Origin: G963665495 sp963665495
Lineage (GTDB): Bacteria; Desulfobacterota; Desulfovibrionia; Desulfovibrionales; Desulfovibrionaceae
Length of the DNA: 64,000 bases
Assembly (NCBI GenBank): GCA_963665495.1
Contig: OY762289.1
Coordinates: forward strand, 3,472,001-3,536,000
Direction of reading: 5' to 3'
Part shown: piece by piece, positions 34,587 to 43,818 of the stretch
Layout of the letters: every line of letters starts with the position of its first letter
Numbering within the stretch: position 1 is the stretch's first letter
Made by a program: the position numbers and the translations under genes
The notes under the pieces: generated by a model
Told to the model about the DNA's origin: nothing
Seen by the model: only the letters and a program-made list of their open reading frames with translations
Database searches by the model: none

Positions 34587-35072
34587 CTGCGAAGCCGGAC
34601 AGGCTGGAGACTGTCATAAAAATGCCCAGATCCAATGCCCGCATACGGACGCCCTCCGGAACAGCCATTTTTTCCGCACATTGTTGTTTTATATTTGACA
34701 GAAATCTGAACCGTATTCTGTTATTTGACGTACGCATCATGGAGGCGGGCTCTGGGGATCGCCGCTCAAGTCAATCTGCTTGTTCGCACCCGGCTTCAAG
34801 ACTTATCTGCAATGCACTGCTTAAAAAACCGTATCCATCCGCAGCTGTCAAAGAGGCGGACACCGGGTGCTGAGGCAGAAAATGGGCTTGCACATGCTCT
34901 TGTAACACTTTTCTGGTAACGTCCCGACGTTGCAGCAGGAACGCATTCATTTCCTGTCGGCTTAAATTGTCAAAAACGAGGCTTGCCCCCGTATTTCCGG
35001 AATTCCATTATCTATTCAATTATGTTAGGAAAACAATCAGTTTTTCAAATCGACTCCACCGGATAATACAAA
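34587..35072. other. Spacer between tolC and the PAS-fusion gene
   Basis: A weak stem GACAG / CTGTC at about 34596-34615 followed by ATAAAAA may end the tolC transcript. No convincing gene was found. The PAS-fusion operon may have its own promoter here. Confidence 0.4.
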
Positions 35073-36824
35073 ATGCCCGATTCCATTTTCTATAAGAAAG
35101 TTCTCGAGACAATCACTGATGGAGCAGTAATCCTTTCCTCTCAGGGAAAAATCATCCTCTTCAATGCTGCGGCGGCGTCTATTCTGGGCATCCCGCAAGA
35201 CCAGGCCCTGGGGAAAAGTTTTGCGGAGATTTTTTTGCTCTGCCGTGAAGAAAACGATGAATTCACTCAGATTGTCATGGATTCGGTTTATAATCCGGGC
35301 AAGGAACAGCATCAATCCGTCCCCTTCGTACAGAATGACGACACCCAGGTTTTTCTCGATATCAAAGCTTCCTACCTTGACGACGGCCAGGAAGCAAAAT
35401 CCGTGATCATAGTCTTTTCGGACATTACCGAAATACGCCGCGTTCTGGACGAGGAAAAGGCCCTGACACACAAGCTGGGCAAAGCTTACCAGGATCTCGA
35501 ATGCCAAGCCGAAAATCTGAAGGGCCAGGCTGTCAAACGCAAATTGATCCGCCGCCTGGTTCTGGGGCTGGTGCTGCTTTTGCTGGTCGGTGCCGGAGTA
35601 TTCGCCGCCCGGATGCATACCGGCTTCGGCACGCGGACATCCAGAGAACCCGACAGAGCCGCACCGGGTGCAGGCCAGCAACTGTTGCTGAAAACGCAGC
35701 CGCTCAACCAGTACATCACGCTTTCCGGCAGCATCCAGCCCCTGGAACAAGTCGTCATCACCAGCCCTTTCGGCGGTGTTGTCCTGGAGAAATTCGTTTC
35801 CTATGGAATGGAAGTGGAAAAAGACACCCCCCTGCTGCGTCTGGACGACCAGGAACTGATGGTGAACGTCCGGGATGCGGAAACCGCGTTGATCAAAGCC
35901 GAACAGGATTACGATAAACTCAAGACCTGGAATGAAAGCGACGACGTGGCCACGGCCAGGCGTACACTGGTAAAGGCCCAGAATTCTCTCGAAAGCCAGA
36001 AACGCAAACTCGACGTCAATCAGAAACTTTTTGAGCAGGGCATCATCCCGGCAGAAGAATATGACAGTGTCAGAGAAAGTTTCGAAAGCCAGAAACTCGA
36101 TTACAACAGCGCCAAGGAGTCTCTGGAATCGGCCCTGGAAAAGGGGGATGAAAAACATCTCAACATCGCCAGACTCTCCCTGGCGAATGCGCGTTACAAA
36201 TTCGAATCGCTTAAGGCCAAACAAAACAAAAGTGTGATCAAGGCCCCGGTAAAGGGCGTGGTCATCAGGCCCAACGATGACGGCAAATCCCAAAAACAGG
36301 AACTGGAAGTCGGGGCAAAGTTCGATGAAGGCTCCGTGCTTCTGTCCATCGGCAACCTCGAAGGACTCTCCATCAAAAGTAAAATCGACGAACTCGACGT
36401 GCTGAAAATCCGTATCGGACAAAAAGCCAAAGTCATGGGCGAAGCATTTAAAGGCACCGAACTCACCGGAGAAGTCAACCAGATTTCCTCCCAGGCGCTT
36501 ACCGGAAGCGACGGCGGCGCAGCCATGTTCGAGATTACAGTCGCCATCAAGGATCTGACGGACGAAATCATGAAAGACATCCGCCTGGGCATGATCGTCA
36601 AGATGCAGATCAAGGTTTATGAAAATCCCGCGGCCCTGCTCATCCCCATCACGGCCGTACAATCGGAGTCCGACGGCAGCTACTACGTTTTTTGCCGCCG
36701 CAAGGATGCCGACGCCGAGCACCCCTATCAAAAATGCACCATTTCAAACGGCAGAACCACCTTCGACTCCGTTGAAGTGCTTGAAGGCCTCTCTGCCGGG
36801 GACAGCATCCAGGTTCCCAATTAA
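35073..36824 (+). CDS. PAS domain fused to a MacA/HlyD-type membrane-fusion protein
   Basis: A 583-residue chimera. Residues about 8-122 are a cytoplasmic PAS domain (VLETITDGAVILSSQGKIILFNAAAASILG ... IVFSDITEIRR). About 124-158 is a linker helix and 160-179 a single membrane helix (RLVLGLVLLLLVGAGVFAA). The remainder is a periplasmic adaptor: the lipoyl-type half GSIQPLEQVVITSPFGGVV, a long alpha-hairpin (about 250-385), the second half VIKAPVKGVVIRPN, and a MacA-like beta-barrel/membrane-proximal domain. The adaptor links an ABC pump to TolC. The PAS domain could sense a cytoplasmic ligand or redox state and gate the pump, which is inference. The ABC ATPase starts 9 bp later. Confidence 0.88.
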   Translation: MPDSIFYKKVLETITDGAVILSSQGKIILFNAAAASILGIPQDQALGKSFAEIFLLCREENDEFTQIVMDSVYNPGKEQHQSVPFVQNDDTQVFLDIKASYLDDGQEAKSVIIVFSDITEIRRVLDEEKALTHKLGKAYQDLECQAENLKGQAVKRKLIRRLVLGLVLLLLVGAGVFAARMHTGFGTRTSREPDRAAPGAGQQLLLKTQPLNQYITLSGSIQPLEQVVITSPFGGVVLEKFVSYGMEVEKDTPLLRLDDQELMVNVRDAETALIKAEQDYDKLKTWNESDDVATARRTLVKAQNSLESQKRKLDVNQKLFEQGIIPAEEYDSVRESFESQKLDYNSAKESLESALEKGDEKHLNIARLSLANARYKFESLKAKQNKSVIKAPVKGVVIRPNDDGKSQKQELEVGAKFDEGSVLLSIGNLEGLSIKSKIDELDVLKIRIGQKAKVMGEAFKGTELTGEVNQISSQALTGSDGGAAMFEITVAIKDLTDEIMKDIRLGMIVKMQIKVYENPAALLIPITAVQSESDGSYYVFCRRKDADAEHPYQKCTISNGRTTFDSVEVLEGLSAGDSIQVPN

Positions 36825-36833
36825 AGGATTCAC

Positions 36834-37502
36834 ATGCTTGTCCTGGAAAACATACGCAAAAGCTACAAAATCGGCCCTGTCGACGTGGAAGTGCTCAAAG
36901 GAGTTAATTTGCGGGTCGAGAAGGGAGAAATCACAGCCATCCTCGGCAGCTCGGGCTGTGGAAAATCCACTTTGATGAATATTCTCGGCCTGCTGGATAC
37001 GCCTTCCAAAGGCCGGTATTATCTGAATGGCAAGGATACGGCGGACCTGTCGGAAGACAACCAGGCAGACATCCGAAATCACACCATCGGCTTTGTTTTC
37101 CAGCAGTTCAACCTGTTGCCCAGACTCACTTCTCTGGAAAATGTCGCTCTGCCGCTGACCTATCGCGGCACCCCCAGTTCGCAGCGGGAACAGATCGCAC
37201 GGGAGATGCTCGAACAGGTGGGCATGGGCGATCGGGTCAAACACAAGCCAGGAGAACTTTCCGGCGGCCAGCAGCAACGCGTGGCCATTGCCAGAGCCTT
37301 ATCCGGCAGCCCTGCCCTGATTCTGGCGGACGAACCCACAGGCGCGCTGGACTCGCAAACCGGCTCTGACGTAATGCAGCTGTTCATGCGCCTGAACAGG
37401 GAAAACGGTATTACCACGGTTCTGATCACCCATGATCCGGGCATCGCCAAACAATGCGGCCGGTCCGTTCGTATGCGCGACGGCATCATTGTTCAGGACT
37501 GA
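36834..37502 (+). CDS. MacB-type ABC transporter ATP-binding protein
   Basis: A 222-residue ATPase of the LolD/MacB class. Motifs are Walker A GSSGCGKST, Q-loop FVFQQFNLLPRLT, signature LSGGQQQRVAIARAL, Walker B LILADEPTGALD and H-loop VLITHD. It powers the permease encoded 12 bp downstream. In E. coli MacB the ATPase and permease are fused; here they are separate. Confidence 0.94.
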   Translation: MLVLENIRKSYKIGPVDVEVLKGVNLRVEKGEITAILGSSGCGKSTLMNILGLLDTPSKGRYYLNGKDTADLSEDNQADIRNHTIGFVFQQFNLLPRLTSLENVALPLTYRGTPSSQREQIAREMLEQVGMGDRVKHKPGELSGGQQQRVAIARALSGSPALILADEPTGALDSQTGSDVMQLFMRLNRENGITTVLITHDPGIAKQCGRSVRMRDGIIVQD

Positions 37503-37514
37503 GCGGGCAAGAAC

Positions 37515-38693
37515 ATGCTCATCAAAGAAACTCTCCGCGAAGCCTTTCGCTCGCTCTGGGCCACAAAGCAACGCACCCTGCTCGCTCTGGTGGGCATCGT
37601 CATCGGCATCAGTTCAGTCATCGCCCTGGTGTCCATCGGCCTGATCATCCAGAAACAGACCATGGACCAATTCAAGGAAATGGGCACGGAGATCGTCAGC
37701 ATTATCTTTGCTTCTATCCGGCCCGGCTCCGATGGAATTGACACGGAAACCGTGTTGAAAATTCCCCAGGTTTGTCCGGATGTCGAGGTTGTGGCGCCCT
37801 ATGTCAGCATTGACGGCAACCTGTTCTGGAAAGGCAAACAAATTCCGGGCTCCGGCGTGGGCGTTACTCCTGAAATCTTCAAGCTGGCCAAGTTGAAAAT
37901 CGACATGGGACGAGCCATTACCGAACTCGACGCCATGACTCCCTTCTGCGTGTTGAGCCATGAGCTGTATAATCAGGTAAAAAAGTATGACATGACGGAC
38001 CCTCTGGGTAAAAACATGCTGCACTCAGGCAGATTCCTTACAGCGGTGGGCGTTCTGGAAGAGGTCAACCCATCCATGATGGCCCCCTACGAACTCACGG
38101 ACGGCTACATTCTCCCCTTGAGTACGGCTTTGCATTTCAAAAAAAAGGGCGGCATCACCCAGGCCATGGCCAAAATCACCTCGGGCGAAGAATGGAAAAA
38201 AGCGGAAGATCAGGTCCGCTCGTATATCGCACTGGTTTACCCCGGATACAAAGTTAAAATGCGCAGCGCAGAAGAACTCATCAACAGTCTGCAAAAACAA
38301 ATGAATACCTTTACCATCTTTCTCAGCGCCATCGGCGCCATCGCTCTGGTGGTGGGCGGCGTGGGCGTCATGAACGTGATGCTCGTTTCCGTGTCCGAGC
38401 GCAGGCGCGAAATCGGCATACGCCGCGCGTTGGGAGCAAAACGCAGGGATATTCAATTTCAATTTTTAATCGAATCCGTTACACTCTGTTGCCTGGGCGG
38501 CATCTTCGGCATCATCATTGGTGAAACAGCGGCCTACGCCTTCGCCTATTTCAACCAATGGGCCTTCGTATTATCTTACAGGGCTGTTATGCTCGGCTTC
38601 GGCGTATCCACTCTGGTCGGCGTTTTCTTCGGTTTTTACCCCGCCCGCAAAGCTTCCCAGCTCAAACCGGTGGAAGCCCTGCGCAGCGAGTAA
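37515..38693 (+). CDS. MacB/FtsX-type ABC transporter permease
   Basis: A 392-residue permease with four membrane helices. The first is at about 22-42 (LALVGIVIGISSVIALVSIG), then a large periplasmic MacB-like domain, then three C-terminal helices. Signature segments are GGVGVMNVMLVSVSERRREIGIRRALGA and FFGFYPARKASQLKPVEALRSE. With the ATPase, the PAS-fused adaptor and TolC it forms a mechanotransmission-type exporter; substrates could be peptides, lipoproteins or antibiotics. Confidence 0.93.
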   Translation: MLIKETLREAFRSLWATKQRTLLALVGIVIGISSVIALVSIGLIIQKQTMDQFKEMGTEIVSIIFASIRPGSDGIDTETVLKIPQVCPDVEVVAPYVSIDGNLFWKGKQIPGSGVGVTPEIFKLAKLKIDMGRAITELDAMTPFCVLSHELYNQVKKYDMTDPLGKNMLHSGRFLTAVGVLEEVNPSMMAPYELTDGYILPLSTALHFKKKGGITQAMAKITSGEEWKKAEDQVRSYIALVYPGYKVKMRSAEELINSLQKQMNTFTIFLSAIGAIALVVGGVGVMNVMLVSVSERRREIGIRRALGAKRRDIQFQFLIESVTLCCLGGIFGIIIGETAAYAFAYFNQWAFVLSYRAVMLGFGVSTLVGVFFGFYPARKASQLKPVEALRSE

Positions 38694-38722
38694 GCAGGTT
38701 CCCCCGCATCAAGGAGACGCGT

Positions 38723-38932
38723 ATGGAAGACCGTATCGAACGCCTCGAAAACCTGGCGGCACTCCAGGACGACACCATCAAAGAAATGAACAGCGTGATC
38801 TACGCGCAACAAAAACAGATCGACCTGCTGGAAAAAAAGGTGGGCTCGCTGAGCGCAAAGCTGCGCCAACTGGTGGATATCGTCGGCAAAGACGATATCG
38901 CCAACGATCCGCCGCCCCATTACGGCGGCTGA
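38723..38932 (+). CDS. slyX: SlyX-like small coiled-coil protein
   Basis: A 69-residue protein with the SlyX pattern: ERLENLAALQDDTIKEMNSV, a heptad-rich middle (QQKQIDLLEKKVGSLSAKL) and the C-terminal PPPHYGG. AAGGAG precedes the ATG. It follows the permease by 29 bp and may be co-transcribed. Function is unknown. Confidence 0.85.
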   Translation: MEDRIERLENLAALQDDTIKEMNSVIYAQQKQIDLLEKKVGSLSAKLRQLVDIVGKDDIANDPPPHYGG

Positions 38933-39074
38933 CAAGGTAAAACAGCTCCAGCAGCCAACGCACTGGTCAGCCTGCCTGGACGCATTTTTCTTGTTAATTG
39001 TTTTTGAAGCGTCCGGAGAAGCGTACTTTCTTACAGCTTCTCCGGACGCCGGAAGCAACTCCAGCCGGCTGTAT

Positions 39075-42062
39075 TTATGACAGCCCCAGGGCCTCTTTAG
39101 TCAGCTGTTTCTGCCCCGTCGTACGCAGCAGCCGGGCTATTTCGGCCTTGTCCGTTATGCCGCTGCGCCGCAACTCTTCCAGAAAACGAGCCAGACGTTT
39201 TTCCTGCGCCAGATAAGTCCGCAGCACTTCCCGGACGTCCCGTTGCGCACAGATCCGTTTCAGCCAGCCTGCGCCCTCCGCATATACTATCCGGGAGGCG
39301 ATGAAAGAGGCGATCAGCGCGTATTGGTGCTTGGCCGGGACCTGGGTCAGGATACGCTCGCGAAAACGTTCCACCAGCACCCGCGGACAATATTGCAGCA
39401 GCACCTCGCACAGCTCCGGGTCCTTGCCGATGTCGGGCGCGGTCTCCGCCAGGTAGGCGTAAAAAGCATCGGATACGGCGTTTATCTCCGTGGAAAGCGC
39501 CAGGGAAATATGCGTGAGATGCGGCGTGTCACCAGCTGTCTGCAGTTCGCGCAGCATCATCCTGGCTTCGGCGCCCGCCCGTTCCTTGAGTATTTCCAGC
39601 ACTTCCCTGACGTAACGCCGCTTGACTCCGATGAATTCCTCCTCGGTCATTATCAGTCCGCCGAGAATTTCATAGGACGAACAGATCACTCCCGTTTTGT
39701 TGGCGCTTGATCCGTGAACAATCAGCACTCCATGCTCCTCCAGCCTGTCTCGGGCTCCGGGCGAAATAAAAATATTGGCTCCTTCCACAATGGCTTTGGC
39801 GGACGGTTTGCCGTCCGGAAGCAGGAACTGCCGCCAGTTGGATTCATTGATGGTTTCCGGTCGGCCGCCCGCGGGAATAAAAATATCCGCACGGGCCTCA
39901 TTATGCAGCGATGCCCTGCGCCGCTGCCCTTCGGGGCTATCCGCGCGCAGGACAAAGGCGCCCTCGCCCCGTAGTTTGTCAGGAGCAAAATCGGTGATGC
40001 TTTTGTCTTCTTTCACCAGCCGCAGCAGCTCCCCATGGTCCAGGCCGTCCGGATCATACGCCGAGCCATGGCCGTCACTCATGGCGACGATACGCGCGTT
40101 CTCTCCGTAATTCGCCACCAGCAGTTTGACTGCGTTTCCCGCCACATCGCCGCGCGGCCCGCCGGTCATTTTCACTGTAAACGGCCTGGCGTACGGATCG
40201 ATCCCCAGGTAGCGCAAGACCTCCTCGGCAAAAACCACCACGCCCAGGCTGGTGACCCCATAGACCTTATGATTGATCCCCGCTCGCGGTTTGGAACTCA
40301 TGAAGGCGTCTGGCCAGCGGTAGCCCCGCGTACGGGCTTTTTCCACAGCCCAGGTGATGTGGCGGGGAGTGATCTGTTCGTCCGGCCCGAGATAAAGGAT
40401 TTCCTCCCTGCCCAGATAATCCGTGATTCCCGGCAGCACAGGACTGGCGCCGTCCGTCAGCACCAGGTCCAGCAGTGAATTGACCATGCCTTTGAACGCG
40501 ATATCCAGATCCCCTTCCGGGCCGAGCAGCAGCACGGCCTTGGCGCCTCCTTCCGGAATGTCTTTGTTCTTGAGCTGTTGCGCGCTGGCCAACTTGGTGA
40601 CTTCATCGAACAGGCGGTTGGACTCGAGTTCGAATTGTTCCTGATTGCGCGTACTCACTACCCGCAAACCGCCTCTGGCCATTTCCCGGTAACGGACGTG
40701 AAAGCCCTGGGCGTACGGCCCGTGATAAAAATAGAAGCCATAGGGCAGTTCCGCGTCCGGATCGCCCGGCATGAGCCGAAGAAAAGCCGGGTCCATGCGA
40801 AAACTCAGACCGTGGATGTCGGCCAGGTAATAATTTGTCCGTAACGCGTGCTGAAAAAACCAAAAAATGCATTGCAGCACCTGCCTGGCCGCCGATTCTT
40901 CCTGGCAGGACAGCATGTTGTTGATCTCATCTTCCAGACGCCGCACCGCGGCCTCCCGGTCCGCGTATTCGGGATCAAAGCGGGCCACAAAGTAGTCCAG
41001 CAACAGATTCACTTCCTTTTTCCGGTACAGCAGTGTCCGTACGATGTTGTCGGAGGTGAAGGCCCAGAGATTGATCTTGATCAGAAACTGGTGGGCGAAT
41101 TCCGCCGCGGCCTGCAGCAGCATCACCCGGCGCAGGCTCCAGCCCTCCTCCACATATGCTTCCAGATCATGCGCAGCGAACAACCATTTGATCAGTTTCA
41201 ACTCCTTGAACATCCGTCGCCAAAGGTCGCAATCTTCCCGCAGACAAAGTCCTTCCTTGCTGACGTAAAAACTCAATACGCCCAGTTCGTTGAAGCCCTC
41301 TTTACCGGGCCAGCGGAACGAATCGCCGTAGCCACGGTTGATGGTCAGTTTTTCCCGCGCAAGAATACGCGCCGTCTGCAGCAGAAGACCGGATTTGGGC
41401 GGATCCGTAAGACAAATCGTGATCCTGGTCTCTCCGGCTTCAGGCAAAGGCTCAATGACCACCTGCACCGAATCGCTGTCTTTGAGCGCGTGCAGCATTT
41501 TGTAATGCCGGGCCGTTCGTTCGGTCTCGAATTTCTCCACGTAATCTCTGGTCGCCCCGCAGAGAAAATCATGCAGGCTGAGGCAATATCCGGATTCCAA
41601 TGTAATGGGCTCGTACGGACGCAGATCCTCACGTTCGCGCAGAGAGTGTAAAGCCTGTTTGAACAGCCTGGAACGCGGGTTGGCCCGCTCCTGCGGCGCC
41701 AGCAGCATGGTATCCAGACGCAGCCTGCGGTCGCGCGTGGCGTACAGCCGTACGGCCTGCAAATCCGTATGCGCGTAGCGTTTGAGCACGGCAAGCAGCT
41801 GGTTGCCCTCTTCGCATGGAGAAATATAAGTGAAACGGTTTCCTTTGGAGCTGCGCAAAACCAGGGTTTGCTGCTCGGAAGTCACCTGTCCGGTGATGAT
41901 GGCGTGCAAATGCCTGACCTGCTCTTCGCGCGAATGGGTCAGGAAATAATATTCCGGCATGTTTTTATAAAACCAGGGTGTGAGGCGTTCGGCTTCCTTG
42001 CCTAGGGCCTCGCGAAGCTCATCTGCGACAATCCGGCACATCTCTTGATCTTGACAGGACAT
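39075..42062 (-). CDS. NAD-dependent glutamate dehydrogenase, large (about 115 kDa) type
   Basis: A single-chain enzyme of 995 residues that deaminates glutamate to 2-oxoglutarate. An N-terminal regulatory half (about 1-470) precedes the catalytic core: REMARGGLRVVSTRNQEQF, NKDIPEGGAKAVLLL (catalytic Lys region), PDAFMSSKPRAGINHKVYGVTSLGVV and the nucleotide-binding GGPRGDVAGNAV. The C-terminal helical domain completes it. AAGGAG lies about 8 nt before the ATG at 42062; an upstream in-frame ATG covers that site. It is divergent from marR. It opposes glutamate synthase encoded nearby, suggesting amino-acid catabolism. Confidence 0.88.
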   Translation of the reverse strand: MSCQDQEMCRIVADELREALGKEAERLTPWFYKNMPEYYFLTHSREEQVRHLHAIITGQVTSEQQTLVLRSSKGNRFTYISPCEEGNQLLAVLKRYAHTDLQAVRLYATRDRRLRLDTMLLAPQERANPRSRLFKQALHSLREREDLRPYEPITLESGYCLSLHDFLCGATRDYVEKFETERTARHYKMLHALKDSDSVQVVIEPLPEAGETRITICLTDPPKSGLLLQTARILAREKLTINRGYGDSFRWPGKEGFNELGVLSFYVSKEGLCLREDCDLWRRMFKELKLIKWLFAAHDLEAYVEEGWSLRRVMLLQAAAEFAHQFLIKINLWAFTSDNIVRTLLYRKKEVNLLLDYFVARFDPEYADREAAVRRLEDEINNMLSCQEESAARQVLQCIFWFFQHALRTNYYLADIHGLSFRMDPAFLRLMPGDPDAELPYGFYFYHGPYAQGFHVRYREMARGGLRVVSTRNQEQFELESNRLFDEVTKLASAQQLKNKDIPEGGAKAVLLLGPEGDLDIAFKGMVNSLLDLVLTDGASPVLPGITDYLGREEILYLGPDEQITPRHITWAVEKARTRGYRWPDAFMSSKPRAGINHKVYGVTSLGVVVFAEEVLRYLGIDPYARPFTVKMTGGPRGDVAGNAVKLLVANYGENARIVAMSDGHGSAYDPDGLDHGELLRLVKEDKSITDFAPDKLRGEGAFVLRADSPEGQRRRASLHNEARADIFIPAGGRPETINESNWRQFLLPDGKPSAKAIVEGANIFISPGARDRLEEHGVLIVHGSSANKTGVICSSYEILGGLIMTEEEFIGVKRRYVREVLEILKERAGAEARMMLRELQTAGDTPHLTHISLALSTEINAVSDAFYAYLAETAPDIGKDPELCEVLLQYCPRVLVERFRERILTQVPAKHQYALIASFIASRIVYAEGAGWLKRICAQRDVREVLRTYLAQEKRLARFLEELRRSGITDKAEIARLLRTTGQKQLTKEALGLS

Positions 42063-42227
42063 GGCATTCTCCTTGAGCTGGCGCACGAACAGGCTGGCGC
42101 GGTCTTGCAGAGGTATTTTGCCTCTATTTTTACATATGCCGGGAAAGCTGTGAAGCCTGATTTTGTATGGAGCGCTTCTTTCGCTATCCTTGGTAATAAT
42201 TTTTTCAATAAAAGATGAACCACCTGC

Positions 42228-42256
42228 TTGACGTAAAAAAGTTTAGCTGCTATACG
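42228..42256 (+). promoter_or_regulatory. marR promoter
   Basis: TTGACG (42228-42233), a 17-nt spacer and TATACG (42251-42256). The marR ATG begins 7 nt after the -10, with no Shine-Dalgarno sequence, so the mRNA is probably leaderless. Confidence 0.6.
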
Positions 42257-42263
42257 TTTTTCC

Positions 42264-42815
42264 ATGAGAAGCTACCAAGAAATGCAGGAAGAACTCGGAT
42301 TGCTTGGCGTAGTATTGGAAAAGTACTTGCAAATCAGCAAGATGCCCCATGATTTCGGTGTGGGCGAGGTACTCTATCCGTCCGAGATCCACCTGATATC
42401 CACCATTGCGTTACAGGAAAACATCTCGGTCACCGAGCTTGCCCGCCAGCACGGCAATACCAAAGGAGCCATCTCCCAGATTCTGGGTAAGCTGGAAAGC
42501 AAAGGCTTCGTAACCAGAACGCCTGATCCGGACAAACGCTCCAGGATCCTGGTCTCCGTTACGGAAAAAGGCCTGGCCGCGCATCAGGGACATTGCGCAT
42601 TCCATTCGCAGCACGACGCCACGTTCATCTCCTACCTGGCTTCACTCAACCAGGCTGATTTCAACTGTTTCAGCAAATTTTGCAAAGAAATGAACCGCTG
42701 GATGGACTTGTATCTGAACCCGGCCACCTCAGAAACAATTTCGGACAGGCAAGGCCTTCAGGAAGTCCTGGAGAAAATAAAGGAGCAAGAGAATGCAGAA
42801 CAGACCGACAAATGA
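42264..42815 (+). CDS. MarR-family transcriptional regulator
   Basis: A 183-residue regulator. The winged helix (about 35-110) contains LYPSEIHLISTIALQENISVTELARQHGNTKGAISQILGKLESKGFVTRTPDPDKRSRILVSVTEKG-type residues typical of MarR. A longer C-terminal helical region follows. It overlaps the methyltransferase gene by 23 bp and is divergent from glutamate dehydrogenase, so either could be a target. Confidence 0.9.
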   Translation: MRSYQEMQEELGLLGVVLEKYLQISKMPHDFGVGEVLYPSEIHLISTIALQENISVTELARQHGNTKGAISQILGKLESKGFVTRTPDPDKRSRILVSVTEKGLAAHQGHCAFHSQHDATFISYLASLNQADFNCFSKFCKEMNRWMDLYLNPATSETISDRQGLQEVLEKIKEQENAEQTDK

Positions 42816-43818
42816 CTTCAGCCCAATCCAGACGCTGATGATGCATACGCAGGCCTTCAGCGCTCTGATGGAAAGCACCCGTATGGGGGTATTCGATACG
42901 CTGGCGGCAAGTCCCTGCACAGCCGCGGAACTGGCCGGCAGACACGGTTTTCTCGAAGCTCCGGCGGAAGCTCTGCTGGAGATGTTTTGCGCTTACGGAC
43001 TGGTGGAGAAAACTGCCGACGGCTATGCGGCTTCCGCTGCGGCATCTGAATTTCTGGCATCCGGCTCGCCCTTTTTCCAGGGGCAGAACCTCGAACTGCA
43101 TACGCGCTTCATCCAGCAGATCAACGAGAACATGGCGGTCCAGTTGCGCGGCGAGTCCGACCAACGCGAAGCCGTGGACGACGGCTGGAGCCTGGAGGAA
43201 AGCATGACCGGAACAGTCCAGGACGCCCTGATGGGAACGCTGCAGGATACGATCGCTTTTGTTAAAGATCTGGGGAATTTTTCTCAGATGCGTACCTGTT
43301 GCGACATCGGCGGCAATCACGGCGAATTTTCCATGGCGCTGCTCGAACTCAATCCCCATCTGCGCGGGGATATCGCCGACCTGCCCGGTGTGGTCCCTGC
43401 GGCCAACGAACGTATCGCCCGGCGCGGATACGCGCAAAGACTGCAGGCAATTCCCTGCGACCTGCGGACCTCGCGTCTGCCGGAACTGCGTTACGATCTG
43501 ATTCTCGCTTCCCACATCCTGTACGCCTTTATGGACGCGCTTGAACCTCTGCTGGCCATGCTGCATGCCTCGCTCAAGCCCGGCGGCTGGTTTGTGGCCC
43601 AGCACCTGAACCCGGAAGGCAACCTGCCCGCGGAATATACCAGCGTAGTGGAGTTCATCACCCGGATCAGCGGCTACAAGACTCATTACATCGCGGAAGA
43701 CTCCCTTACCGCAGCCCTGCGCCAGGCCGGATTTTCCAACATCAAAACCGCCCCGGCCGGACAACACCAGGGAGGACTGATCGTGGCGGCGCAAAAGCCG
43801 TATGCGAGCCATGTCTGA
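42793..43818 (+). CDS. SAM-dependent methyltransferase, O-methyltransferase type
   Basis: A 341-residue protein. An N-terminal winged-helix dimerisation domain (about 10-90: FDTLAASPCTAAELAGRHGFLEAPAEALLEMFCAYGLVE) is followed by a class I methyltransferase fold with the SAM-binding CDIGGNHGEFSMALLE, an acidic residue in GDIADLPGVV, and LKPGGWFVAQHLN. This matches the plant/fungal-type O-methyltransferase 2 family also found in bacteria. GGAG precedes the ATG inside marR. The substrate is unknown; tight coupling with marR suggests a detoxification or secondary-metabolite step. Confidence 0.85.
   Translation: MQNRPTNDFSPIQTLMMHTQAFSALMESTRMGVFDTLAASPCTAAELAGRHGFLEAPAEALLEMFCAYGLVEKTADGYAASAAASEFLASGSPFFQGQNLELHTRFIQQINENMAVQLRGESDQREAVDDGWSLEESMTGTVQDALMGTLQDTIAFVKDLGNFSQMRTCCDIGGNHGEFSMALLELNPHLRGDIADLPGVVPAANERIARRGYAQRLQAIPCDLRTSRLPELRYDLILASHILYAFMDALEPLLAMLHASLKPGGWFVAQHLNPEGNLPAEYTSVVEFITRISGYKTHYIAEDSLTAALRQAGFSNIKTAPAGQHQGGLIVAAQKPYASHV

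Noticed and set aside
34622..34873. Plus-strand frame in the tolC-adaptor spacer
   Set aside because: No ribosome site, no domain, and Arg/Ser-rich composition typical of chance frames.
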